Translations under genes and position numbers: made by a program
Shown here: positions 1 through 10,361 of the stretch, in pieces
Position numbering within the stretch: position 1 is the stretch's first letter
Layout: the number at the start of each line of letters is the position of its first letter
DNA from: Rhodocollybia butyracea
Taxonomy: Eukaryota; Basidiomycota; Agaricomycetes; Agaricales; Omphalotaceae
Reading direction: 5' to 3'
Assembly: GCA_015501585.1 (NCBI GenBank)
Contig: JADNRY010000014.1
Span: forward strand, 310,001-374,000
DNA: 64,000 nucleotides
The notes under the pieces: model-generated
What the model was told of the DNA's origin: nothing
The model's database searches: none
The model's input: the letters and a program-made list of their open reading frames with translations, nothing else

Positions 1-150
1 AGAATTTTATGATGTTGAATGAACACAGATTGACCAGCAAGCTGTGTTAAGTGAGGATCTGAGGGACTGACTGGAACATTTCCATACACATGCTGCTTTT
101 TATATGAACTTCTACATAGGCAGGGCTAGGCAGGGGTATCAAGCAGAATT
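1..150 (-). promoter_or_regulatory. Upstream region of an off-window copy of the PCFGW secreted-protein family
   Basis: This stretch matches, base for base over long runs, the region just upstream of the start codon of the secreted-protein gene at 821-2044. Shared pieces are the segment around 'ccagcaagctgtgtt', the 'gctgctttttatat' block that reads as a TATA-like box on the minus strand, and the tail ending 'tttgaaat'. By alignment, the start codon of this further copy would lie only a few bases left of base 1. I infer another minus-strand family member there; its coding sequence cannot be seen. Confidence 0.7.
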
Positions 151-219
151 TGAAATTCCCAGATCCAAACCGTGTACGAAACAGTTGCCAGGCAAATATT
201 CCGCAGAAGTGGCGCACTG

Positions 220-550
220 CTAGAAACCGCTCTGAGGGAAATTGACCCAGCAGGTGGAGCAGCCAAGGTCTCCGGTTGGGAGGAAGATTTTTATGGAATT
301 CAGAAGTCAGCCAGCCTGAATGAAGATCGGCCCAATCGTCGCATTCCTGTCCAACATGCCTACTCAGCGCACTGGACTTTCAGACCCTTCTCACGCTCGG
401 GGAGACGGTTAGCTTAAAGTATGATATACATGCCAAGCCAGTAGGTCGGTCAAGAGTTAAAGTACATTTTTACTAGTCCTCTTACTGCACGAATGATTTA
501 TGATTTTATTCTACGCCAGATAGATGCTCATCCATTATACGGCAATGGAT
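220..550 (+). pseudogene. BTB/POZ family relic, 5' flank fused to end of exon 2
   Basis: Bases about 228-350 resemble the sequence upstream of BTB copy C (around 5,480-5,600). Bases about 360-462 match the end of BTB exon 2, with codons that would read QTLLTLGETVSLKYDIH in family register, closest to copy E. Bases about 500-545 match the end of the following intron and the start of exon 3. The micro-exon 1 and most of exon 2 are missing, and no reading frame spans the pieces. It is an internal-deletion relic, not a working gene. Confidence 0.65.
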
Positions 551-820
551 TCAGCAATCCCAATCGTTGAGGTGTTCTGATTGACAATAAGCACAAGGAA
601 ATAGACGGGGGATGATAAAGACATACATATCGTGAAAGTAGAGTCGTTTGACGTCAAGGATGCAGGAAGAAATGAATAGCCGTTCATGAATTATCAACTT
701 AGCAAAGATCCACCCTCTTACACCTCGCTCGTAGTTGTGTGGCATCAAACAAGGCTTCACAGGAATCTCACTCGCCCTGTATATACCTTCGTATAACCAA
801 GTCAACAACATTCTTCCATT

Positions 821-2044
821 TCAGCCCAAGTGACGAGCACTGTACGTAGTATCTTTAATAACTAGTGCCGGCAATTTAGATATTAGGTTTTCGAGCTGCT
901 TTTCCATGAATTCAACCGTCAGCCCAGCAGGAAAGTTATTCTGTTCAGGATATACCCCAATCCTCTCAAACCGCGCCGACCCAACTGTCCCTTTCCGCAC
1001 AATGAGTACATGTTTTGTGCCCGCTTTCGTCATATAGTATGAGGAACAAAGAAAACCGGATTCGGCAGCAAGTACTCACAATGTATCACTATGCACCCGA
1101 AACATGGAGTCTTAGCCTGACATCTCTTGTCCCCACTAATGAGCTTGAAATAAACCCAGTACGAATTGAGATCGTCCGGCCCAGGCTCTTTGATGTATTG
1201 TCCTTTATAGATTACTGGGTCGTCCGAGTCCCTGTTTAAAGCTCCATTGAATGCTTTCGTGAGGTCTGCAGGTTGGCGCAGGCCGGGTGGCGGTGGCTTG
1301 GTCTGAGGGACATGCATAGGAGCAAAGGTCACTTTGGGTACCATAAAGTTGTTTTTGAACACAACCAGACGGTTCTCCCATTGTTTCTGCAACCCGCCCG
1401 TCGTTATTTCATTCCTGCCTGGCTTTGTAACCGGTTTGCCACTGAAGCGGTCTGGGCCTGGCTTTCCCGTGATAATACCAATATACCATGCCCCAAAAGG
1501 TTCTCCAACATCCCTGAGACCTGTCCCTTTTGCGTTGAGATGTGGCCTCTCTAGCAAACTATATGCGACAAGGAAAACCAGATTCGGGAGCAAGTACTCA
1601 CCCCATTTTGTCATCCACCCAAAACATGGATTGTCCTCAGTACACCCCAGTATATAAGCATTACCATTGCGGCGGAAGACTTCATTGAGCCGTTCAGAGA
1701 TGTATGATGCCACTCGAGGTTCGATAACAAGACCTTCTAAATCTTCACCTGTTTCACGATCAACAAAGGTCAAGGTCTGGCAATATGAGTGCGTTAGGTA
1801 TGGTACATTTACCCAGTTGCAAATACTTACAGGAAAGGCCAAAGGCTGCAGCGGTGGTTCGTATTAGCTATAATCTTGCCATGGTCACCCAGTAGTAAAC
1901 ACTTACAGGCAGAGGTTCTTGCTGGTTCGACAGCCCGGCGGGTGATACTTCATTTGATGGCTCAACCTGTGCTTGCATCGGTAGAGGGCACACCGCAAGC
2001 AAGGAGCTCGATATCACCATAGTAAAGAGGAGAGGATAGCGCAT
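821..2044 (-). CDS. Secreted protein with two PCFGW/C domains (unknown function)
   Basis: Model: exons 2044-1907, 1776-1602, 1550-1080 and 1023-821 (987 bases, 328 codons plus stop). The first ~25 residues form a classic signal peptide (MRYPLLFTM, hydrophobic core, then AVCPLPMQAQ), so the product is predicted to be secreted. The mature part contains a module twice. Module 1 has TLTFVDRETGED and ends NPCFGW. Module 2 has YWVYFKL and ends TPCFGC. Each PCFG motif sits just before a short phase-1 intron at the equivalent place, supporting internal duplication. Each module ends with an amphipathic segment (KQWENRLVVF; EKQLENLISKL). I do not recognise a named family. A related single-module gene lies at 7655-8529 and a relic at 6830-6980. 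The region directly upstream is conserved with three other copies. Cys residues, secretion and location in a rearranged cluster would fit an effector-like or surface protein, but that is inference only. Confidence 0.72.
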
Positions 2045-2205
2045 TGTTGAGAATTGTATGATGTAATAGTATTGCAACGAACACGGATTGGCCAGCAAGC
2101 TGTGTTCAAGTGACAATTGGAGGGACTGGCTGGAGCATTTCCATCTGCATGCTGCTTTTTATATATAAGAACCCATACAGGCACTGCAGGCCGGGTATAA
2201 ACCAA
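2045..2205 (-). promoter_or_regulatory. Conserved promoter of the secreted-protein gene
   Basis: About 150 bases upstream of the start codon at 2044 are shared with 1-150, 6981-7110 and, on the other strand, 7520-7650. On the minus strand a TATA-like 'cttatatataaaaagc' lies about 110 bases before the ATG. The similarity covers non-coding sequence, so it marks recent duplication, conserved control, or both. Confidence 0.6.
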
Positions 2206-2886
2206 TTTGAAATCCTAAAGTACTAAGAGGCTGTTTCAGCTAGCCTGAAATCGATTCTGGGCTCGTACTTACCGAAAGGGCCTTTGGATCTCTCAGCATT
2301 TTCCGCACGGTTTGGCATTCTACTCCGATGTTCAATGTGCTTATCGAACTGTACAGAGTATACTAAAAGAAAGTAGAAGCCTACGATCCAGCGCTTATAT
2401 TCGTTAGCGCGTCATGATGCGTGACGCGTGACAGCACCAATAAGGCAATATCGGACAGACAAAAGTTCATCTTATCCATCGTGCACTTCAAATCTGGCCT
2501 CTTTGGAAACGTCGGTCATCTTTTCGGCCAGAAACTTTGCCGCATGTCTCGCCACAACCCAAAAGTTTTCCCTCGAGATTGACATTCTTCAAAGTTCTGG
2601 AAAGGCAATGACGAATAGAGGTTTATGATAAACGTCCAATGCGGCTGGGGAGGAAGGAAGGAAGGAACCAGGAGGTGTACACGGATTTTCGAGCCGTGAA
2701 TTGCATGAGCTTCCCATCGTAGTAGGCTCAAATCGCGTTTGTACTGCACGTTAAATGTTCTAGTTCCTGTTACTTCACGCGATCCCGTTTCAATGGCTGG
2801 GAAACTTGACGGAACACGTACGATGGTCACAGTTCCGGATCCTTCGTTTGACACCCTTCCCAATCCACACCGGCACCTTTCTCTCT

Positions 2887-3848
2887 ATGGCAACAAAATG
2901 TGGAGGTACCTCTAAAACGTTAAAACGCCATTCTCACTTCCTTATCTACTTCATCAGCTTCCGAATCCTGCTCGCTCATCGTCGATGTTATCCTACGATC
3001 ATCCGACGGTGAACAATTCGGTGCCCATAGCAAGAACCTCGAAATGTACAGTGATGCTTTTCCTGCCGCAGGCTCCACAATTCCGCCAGATGGAGATATT
3101 GTTGAGCTCACCGAGAATGCTCAGATCATTCAACTTATGCTTTGTTTTACCCATAATATGCCGCCGCCGGATCTCAGCTCGTTGGATATGCCGACGCTTT
3201 TTGCATTGGGGGAGCCAGTTAACTTGAAGTATGGCATGCGCTATGCAAGCGAGTGCGTCAGTAAAGAGATAAAGTATGTTTCATTGCCTATGAACTTAAA
3301 ATACTCATTGAAACCGTATGTTCGATACATAGTAAAAGAGTGGCCACTTATGCAAACCCATTGGAGATTTTGGCATACAAAACAAAGGTGGCCGACGTTT
3401 CCCTGATTGACGAGGTCGCTCGAAGAACGATGAGTATCTCCGTCGAGGATGTCGTGCCTGTGCTGGTGAATCTGGAGACTTTTCGCACTTGGGTATGTTG
3501 TTGTAGCTCGGAATCGTATTCGCTTGTCATCCTGACACATTACATGGATAGATTCGGTATCGAGAAAAATGGCAGTTAATGCTTGTGCAGTACCGCCAGG
3601 CATTAACCCAGTACTCTCAGAGTCATCGAGGAGTCTCCAGCGCCATCAGGGACGACTTACCTCGCACTTCAGATCTTATTGGTTTGCCTTCCATGACTAC
3701 TGTACTGTCTGCGATGGCTGTTCACACCCAAGTCAATACTTACTCGCCTATTACTCTTGTCCCCGCCGAAATAGGAGCAAGAGAGAGCGCAGCTGACAGG
3801 GTATTTGGAGTAGTTGATCAATTTCCGCTTTGGAAAGACTTTCTTTGA
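2887..3848 (+). CDS. BTB/POZ domain protein, copy A
   Basis: Exons 2887-2905, 2958-3273, 3333-3492 and 3552-3848 sum to 792 bases (263 residues) and keep frame throughout. Exon 1 is a 19-base micro-exon (MATKCG). Exon 2 carries the BTB/POZ fold, about residues 8-112: DVILRSSDGEQFGAHSKNLE, then a hydrophobic LMLCFTHNM segment and a LKYGMRYASECVSKEIK helix, as in the large Agaricomycete BTB family. Exons 3-4 encode a family-specific helical tail ending FPLWKDFL. BTB domains dimerise and often serve as adaptors for cullin-3 ubiquitin ligases; no second functional domain is visible here, so the role is unknown. It is the first intact member of a tandem array. The start ATG is the one conserved in position among copies, immediately before the micro-exon donor. 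Confidence 0.82.
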
Positions 3849-4200
3849 ACATCCGAGTCAGCTTTCTCCTGCCTTCCCACTTGTCTCTTTTCCGCCTTCC
3901 AAGACGTGTATAAACATAATCCAATATCTCTAAATCGAAGCTGCTCTGCAGAAATCCTATTTGCCAAGTTGTGCCGTTTTTTGTTTGGCTACTACAAATG
4001 TCAAAGTTTGGTCTGATATTCATATATACAGAGTCCTGCTACTTCTTGAATCTGGACCTGCACGCGCTCGAAGCTTAGATTATCTATCCAATCTTTACGC
4101 AACCCCGTTTCAATGGCTGGGAAACTTGAACACGAACGCGCAGCAATTCATCGTCGAACGCCCTTCCTGCCCCTTCTAAACCACACCTACGATCTTTGGC

Positions 4201-5152
4201 ATGGGCCGTACAGCGAAAAAATGCGGAGGTACGTACAGTCCAACTAAAACACCATTCTTAATTGATTAGAATTCCCTATCTCCTTCATCAGCTTCTGGAT
4301 CCTGCTCGCTCCCCGTCGATGTTATCCTTCAATCATCCGATGGCGAACAATTTGGTGCCCACAGCAGGAACCTCGAAATGTTCAGCGATGCTTTCCCTAT
4401 CGCAGGATCCACCATTCCACCAGATGGAGATATCGTCAAGCTCACTGAGAAGGCTGAAATCCTTCGACTCATGCTTTGTTTTACCCATAATATGCCGTCA
4501 CCAGACCTCACCTCACTGGATATTCAGACACTTTTTTCACTTGGAGAAACAGTCAAGAAATATGGCATGCACTATGCAAGTGAATGCGTCAGTAGAGAGA
4601 TAAAGTATGTTTCCATTGATCGCCTACACCAAACTCGAACACTCGCTGATATGATCGATGTAAAGTAAAAGGGCGGTCACTCATCCGAACCCATTGGAAA
4701 TATTAGTGTACAAAATAAGGGTGTCTGACCTTTCCATGATTGACGATGTCGCTCGAAGAACAATGGATATTCCCCTCCAGGAGGTTGTGGGTGTGTTGGC
4801 GAATCTAGAGACTTTTCGCACTTGGGTATGATCCACTGGGTGTTATGAAAGCTTGCCCTGATCGATACTTGGTTAGGTTTGTTATCGAGAAAAGTGGCAG
4901 CCAAAGCTTGCAAAGTACCACGCGGCATTAACACGGTACTCCAAGAGCCGTGTAGTCAGTGCCAAGGAGATACCTCGAGTTTCAGACGTTATTGGCTTGC
5001 CTTCCATAGCTACTGCAAAGACTACAATGGCTATCTTTGGCCAAGACAATAGCCTCAGTATATGGAGTGACATAGTAGTCGCCGCGGAGCCTGCGGGTAA
5101 AATGGTATTGGAAGCAGTCAATCAATTTCCGCTCTGGAAAGACTTTCTTTGA
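4201..5152 (+). CDS. BTB/POZ domain protein, copy B
   Basis: Exons 4201-4228, 4292-4604, 4666-4825 and 4877-5152 sum to 777 bases (258 residues) with open frame. The layout is the same as copy A: a 28-base micro-exon 1 (MGRTAKKCG), an exon 2 BTB domain (DVILQSSDGEQFGAHSRNLE, LMLCFTHNMPSPDL), and a tail ending FPLWKDFL. Exon 2 lacks one codon found in copy A near the GETV-KKYGMH segment. The four intron positions are identical to copy A, so the two arose by duplication of a whole genomic unit including introns and flanks. Function is unknown beyond the BTB fold. Confidence 0.82.
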
Positions 5153-5742
5153 ATGACACATACTAGTAGTATTCGAGTCAACTTTCCGGCCTTCCCGCTC
5201 CTCTCTTTCCTCTCTTTCACGAGACCGACCATGCATAAACTTAATATTTTCCAATGTATCTAAATCGAAGCATCTCCAGAAATCTCGGGCCTTTTTACCA
5301 AGTTGCGCCTTTTTTGGTTTGCGCCCGCGAATACAGACAAAAGTCCAAAGTCAAAGTTGGTCTAGCTCATGTAGAGAGTCCTGCTTGCACTTACCTCCTA
5401 CTTGTTTGATCCTCGTATGTACAGTTTATCAACTAAGATTGTCGTATAAATTTTTTGATCTTCGATAACGCAATCAACAGTGGGGAGGTGGTGCAATGAG
5501 CAGCTAAGGTCTCCGAAAGAAGATTTTCACAGTATTCAAAAGTCAAGCGCGTCGGAAGATTGAAATCGTCGCATTGCTGCTTGTCCTTTTTCTTTCGAGC
5601 CCGGCCATCAACTTGGCTTGTCTCGGGTGCAACAATCGGTTGATGGCCATGAGATGGCAATCTGCCGAGACAGTCGCTAAAAATCGCCGTCGACGTTCGG
5701 CTCACTCCACCATCTTCAATCCTCAACCAGACAACTCAAGTC

Positions 5743-6708
5743 ATGATAACCCCCAAATGTGGAGGTAAACCACTCCCCTCTCTCACAATCACTGTGACGG
5801 CTCACGTATCTTCCATAACTAGCCTCTGAATCCTGTTCGCTCACCGTCGACGTCGTCTTACAATCATCCGATGGAGAACAACTCGGTGCCCATAGCAAAA
5901 ACCTGGAGCTATACAGCGATGCTTTTCCCATTGCAGGATCGACAATCCCACCAGATGGAGATATCGTCAAACTCACTGAGAATGCTCAGATCCTTCAACT
6001 CATGCTTTGTTTCACCCACAATATGCCGCCGCCCGACTTCAGCTCACTGAATATTCAGACCCTTTTCGCGTTTGGAGAAACAGTCAACTTGAAGTATAAT
6101 ATGTACTATGCAAGTGAGTGCGTCAGCAAAGAGATAAAGTATGTTTCCTTATTGCCTATGAACTTGAACACTTACCGATACTCGACGATTCAAAGTAAAA
6201 GAGCAGCCAGTTACCCGAGCCCTTTGCAAATTTTTAGCGTACAAAACAAAGGTATCTGACCTCTCCATGATCGATGACGTCGCTCGAAGAACGATGAATA
6301 TCCCCCTTGAGAACGTTGTGGGCGTGTTGGTGAATCTAGAGACTTTTCGCACTTGGGTATGATTGACCGGGTGTTACGCTGAATGCTTGCTCTGATAACT
6401 ACTTTGGTTAGGTTCGGTATCGAGAAAAATGGCAGTCCATGCTTGTACAGTACCGCCAGGCATTCAACCAATACTCTCAGAGCTATCGAGGCAACCCCGG
6501 CCCCATCAGGGACAACTTAACTCAAACTTCAGACCATATTGGTCTGCCTTCCAGGACCACCGCACAGTGCACAATCGCTGTCCACACCCAAGCCAATGCA
6601 AAATCAGGTTTCGTTCTCACTTCCGCCGAAAAATCAGCAAAACAGAGTGCAGCTGAAAGAGTATATGAAGTAGTCGATCAACTTCCGCTCTGGAAAGACT
6701 ACCTTTGA
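5743..6708 (+). pseudogene. BTB/POZ copy C with +1 frameshift in exon 3
   Basis: Exons by homology are 5743-5764, 5823-6138, 6196-6356 and 6412-6708. Everything matches copies A and B except exon 3, which is 161 bases rather than 160: a run of five T at about 6229-6233 replaces the four-T run of the paralogues, and the frame ends soon after at a TGA in 'ggtatctgacc'. The BTB domain in exon 2 is intact (DVVLQSSDGEQLGAHSKNLE). The last exon also reads cleanly to KDYL. The break is either a recent inactivation or a homopolymer sequencing error. If real, the product is a BTB domain with a shortened tail. Confidence 0.75.
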
Positions 6709-6829
6709 ATTACAGCATATTCCGAGTTAAACCGCTCGTCTCCTTTTCCCATCCTAAAACATCATCTCCAAATCAAAACACAACTTGGAAATATCTCACT
6801 GGCTCTGTATATACCTATGTATAACCAAG

Positions 6830-6980
6830 TCAGCCTGAGTGACAAGCACTGTACATACGACCTTGTTCTGTAACTAGCGCCGACGATTTAGAAACAGGCT
6901 TACAACCTGTAATTTCAGACGTCAGCCCGGCAGGCAAGCTCTTCTCTTCTGGACCAGGATATACCCCAATCCTCTCAATC
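6830..6980 (-). pseudogene. Relic 3' exon of the PCFGW secreted-protein family
   Basis: On the minus strand this encodes remnants equivalent to the last exon of the gene at 821-2044 (RIERIGVYP, then LPAGLT, then a SALV segment and a stop at 6830-6832). The next sequence upstream (6981-7110) is not the rest of the gene but the family promoter. The whole middle of the gene has been deleted, joining promoter to 3' end. Confidence 0.65.
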
Positions 6981-7110
6981 CGCAATTGGCCAGCAAGCTG
7001 TGTTCAAGCGACAATCGGAGGGACCGGCTGGGATATTTCTATCCATATGCTGCTTTTTATAAGAACCCATAAGTACAGGGAGGGGTATAAAACGAGATTT
7101 GAAATCCCCT
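6981..7110 (-). promoter_or_regulatory. Orphan promoter copy of the secreted-protein family
   Basis: It contains 'ggccagcaagctgtgttcaag', the 'gctgctttttataagaaccc' TATA-like block and 'gggtataaaac', all as upstream of 2044. It now drives only the deletion relic at 6830-6980. Confidence 0.6.
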
Positions 7111-7519
7111 GAAAATCCAACGTTCGACAGGGGGTGCGATAAGGCGCGATAAGTAAGTGGCTGTAAGTGGCCTGAAGTGGTGCGAACCACTCAAGAGGCT
7201 GTTTCAACAGGAAGACCTCTATCCCACTCGGCGCTAGGTTTCACGTTGGTGCAAATTAATGGCTGTCCTCGACCACTGGAAGTTTCTTTCTTCGCGAAGA
7301 TTTGCAAGCGAGTTCACGCCTATACTCGGGATGCGGTAAGTAAGATGGGAAGTTCGTCAAGGTTTTTAGAATCAAATCCCCGAAAGGAAGTTATGGACGA
7401 GGAAGGACGCTCTGAAAATGCATCATACTGAGCCGCATAAGAAATTGGAAATACCTGTTGTTACAGTCCGGGAGCCCGGGCTCCACAGCCTCCCTCTGCG
7501 CCGGTTATTCCTTTGGAAC

Positions 7520-7654
7520 GGTCCTCATAAAAAGCAATGCAAATGGAAATGTTCCTGCAGTCCTGCCGGTCCAGCCCCTCCTCACTCGAATACAAATTGC
7601 TGGTCAACCTGCGTTCGCTGTAATAGTGCCCCATACGGCCCCAGTTTCTCGAAA
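7520..7654 (+). promoter_or_regulatory. Promoter of the plus-strand secreted-protein gene
   Basis: This is a diverged reverse-complement copy of the other family promoters: 'ataaaaagcaatgcaaatgg' followed by 'aattgctggtcaacctgcgttcg', ending just before the ATG at 7655. A TATA-like 'cataaaaagc' sits about 125 bases upstream of the start. Confidence 0.5.
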
Positions 7655-8529
7655 ATGCGCTCGGTTCCTCTTCTCTTTATCATCCTTATCGCTTGCTCCA
7701 TTTTTGCCGTGTGTCCCCTACCAATAAGTACACATGCTGAACCAGAGGTACAGCCAATACAAAACCTGTTTTCTTGTTTTCGCTACTATGACTGATACCC
7801 AATTTCTAGTCTACCAAAGTCGAATTCGTCTTGACCTTCATTAATGGCCAAACAGGTCATGATAAACCCGGCGAATTTCCATCGCGTTTTCATGGGGGCT
7901 TCACCAATTCCCTCAGGTTTTCAGGGATTTTCCAGGGCGTCCATGGTATCGTGAAGATGAAATACATAGGAAGATTTGAACCGGAGAATCCAAACCAAGA
8001 GGAATGGGTTTATTTCAAATTTTATTCCAAAGTGGCTGGAGCACTACCCGCTGCAAGAGAGTGTACTGAGTTGAAGCCGTGTTTTGGGTGGAGAGCAAGA
8101 GGGCGTAAGTACTCGCTCCTGGATCTGGTTTTCCTTGCGTTCCTTATATATGCTTCGCTAGGTGCCTTTGATGGCAGTGGTAACCTATATAGGAAGACTT
8201 ATGTTGGCATTAGCGAAGGCCCGCTAGCCTATCAAGGCTTTAAAGGCATTTGGGGTCGACCTACAGTCAATCTGGAGCAGGCCGAGAGATGGGACGAGCT
8301 TTTGGACATCCTTAACAAGAAATTTATGAAGCCTCTTCCTCTTCCTCTTCTTTCTTTCCCTGCAAATCATGTTCATGCAGATCGTGTTCCTTTAAACCAA
8401 CATCCTACATACGGTCCTCATTTTACTCATGATAGATATCATATTTCTCCTTATCCTCTTCCTCGACCCCTTCTTCTTCATCCTCCGATAGCTCCATCCC
8501 CGGGTTCTCATTTACCGACCAGATTATGA
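7655..8529 (+). CDS. Secreted single-module PCFGW protein
   Basis: Exons 7655-7747, 7810-8104 and 8162-8529 sum to 756 bases (251 residues). The N-terminus is a signal peptide (MRSVPLLFIILIACSIFAVCP) closely matching that of the gene at 821-2044. The body has one module: FVLTFINGQTGHD, YIGRFEPENP, EWVYFKFYS, KPCFGW. It is followed by the conserved phase-1 intron and a WDELLDILNKKF helix. The C-terminal ~65 residues are Pro/His/Leu-rich, partly from a (ctcttc)n-like stretch near 8330-8360, and are unlike the other copy. It is inverted relative to the other family members. Function is unknown. Confidence 0.7.
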
Positions 8530-9180
8530 TCCATTCTCCTCCTTCCGCTGCTGCTGCCGGTCCCCTTCCTCGTATCATATTCTTGCTGCTGGTACATATT
8601 GGGCGAAAGGGAGAAGAATGTTACTTATGAGCGCTTTTTTCCACGTACATAATGTGTATTGATCAGCAGACCCTTCTCGCCTTCTCCGTTTACCAGACCA
8701 TACACACTCAAGTACTCAAGACTACGCTGGATTGGATAGCTCAATGATTCGCAACATAGTCTCCTAGGTGGAACAAATAACAAAACGCACAAGACACACG
8801 AAACTGCAGTGAATGTTTCTTCATCGATATCGTCCTTCGCGTCCTCGCCTTCTTCTTTCGCATGACAACTGAAAGTTTCGTCAACGAAGCGTCCTCGATC
8901 GTTGGGACTATTCCTTGTATCAAGGAGAAGCGGTAGTGAGCGCTGAGCTAGTTATCCAGTCTTTGGCGAATGGCGTGTTGCGTTTGCCGCGGTCGAGGAT
9001 TCTTTTCAAAAGGAGGACGCATTAGGATAGTGTTGAAAGGCTGTAGACATTGAGACCGAGTTTTACTAGTGAGCATCCTATCTCTTGAAGCTTGGAATTT
9101 GAAAGCTTGAGCTTGAGCTTGGCTTGAACCGTCACGCTATTCGTTTAACCCCTCATAGATGCCCTCCCTGTCAGGCTCAC
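8530..9180. other. Spacer without a recognisable gene
   Basis: I see no splice-joined frame or family match here. There is a short 'agcttgagcttgagcttgg' repeat near 9105-9122. Confidence 0.4.
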
Positions 9181-9544
9181 TAGCATGAACACGACACTAG
9201 CAATCCTTCGTTCGAGAATCGACACCCTTCCTGCCCCTTCTAAACCACTGCCACACCTACGATCTTTGGCATGGACCGTACGGCAACAAAACCATCTTTA
9301 CTTGTCTCCTGCTCGTTCCTCGCCAGATTCCGAGTCAGCCCGCTCGTCTCTTTTTCCCGTACAACGTTTTTCATCTACAGCATCCCCTGTATCCAAAGCA
9401 CTCCATCGAATAAAAACTGCTCCAGAAATTCTTTTTGCCAACCTGAAGTTGCGCTGTTTGTTTGGGCTCTGTTTTCTCCGAAACGTCTAATTGTTCGACA
9501 GCTTTCCTGCCCAAAGCTACACTTTCGACTCTCTTAAAGACCGT
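9181..9544 (+). pseudogene. BTB family relic: 5' end joined to 3' flank
   Basis: The 5' leader typical of copies B and D ('cttcctgccccttctaaacca...tacgatctttggcatgg') and the first few codons are present around 9229-9290. The sequence then jumps directly to the 3' flank common to the array ('cgctcgtctctttttcccgtac', 'gctccagaaattctttttgcc'). All BTB coding exons are missing. Confidence 0.55.
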
Positions 9545-10068
9545 ATGGCAACAAAATGTGGAGACAAAATGTGGAGGTACTTACAATCCAGCTAACACGC
9601 CACTCTAGTACTTATCCCTTCATCAGCTTCTGAAACCTGCTCGTACCCCGTCGACGTAATCCTACAATCATCCGATGGCAAACAATTCGGCGCCCATAGC
9701 AAGATGTACAGTGATGCTTTTCCTGTCGCAGGATCCAGAACGTTGTGGGCGTGTTGGTTAATCTAGACTTTTCACACTTGGGTATGATTGACGGAGTGTT
9801 ATCAATATATAACTCTGATCGATATCGAGAAAAATGGCTGTTGATTCTTGAGCAATACCACAAGGCAACCATACTCTCAAAGTTTTCAAGGAGTCTCTAA
9901 CCATTTTGGGACGACTTGGCTCAAACTTCAGACTGTGCCAGTTGGTTTACCTTCCAAGACTACTGTACAGTCTACGATGGCTGTTCACGTACAAGCCAAT
10001 ACTTACTCGTCTTTCGTTTAGCAGCTGAAAGGGTATATGAACTTCTGCTCTGGAAAGGACTACCTTAG
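9545..10068 (+). pseudogene. BTB relic with exon 2-exon 3 deletion
   Basis: Micro-exon 1 (MATKCG) is present, with a small local repeat of 'acaaaatgtggag'. The start of exon 2 runs to the 'gtcgcaggatcc' segment and then fuses at about 9737 to the middle of exon 3 ('agaacgttgtgggcg'). The last exon follows with several indels and ends at TAG 10066-10068. About half of exon 2, intron 2 and the start of exon 3 are missing, including most of the BTB fold. Confidence 0.7.
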
Positions 10069-10361
10069 CATATTCCGAGTTAGAGCCCGCTCGTCTCTTT
10101 TTCCTGTATAACGTTTTCCACTGTATCTAGAACATTATCTCCAAATCGAAACTGCTCCAGAAACTCCTTTAGTTGCTCACGTAGGACTCATCGGAGTTGT
10201 CCTGCTCGGACCTGTGCCTGCACGCGCGCGCTAAGCTTAGATTATCTATCGAATCTTGACGTAACCCCGTTTCAATGGCTGGGAAACCTGAACACCATGG
10301 GCAGCAATTCTTCATTCGACGGCCTTCCTGCCCCTTCTAAACCACACCTACGATCTTTGGC

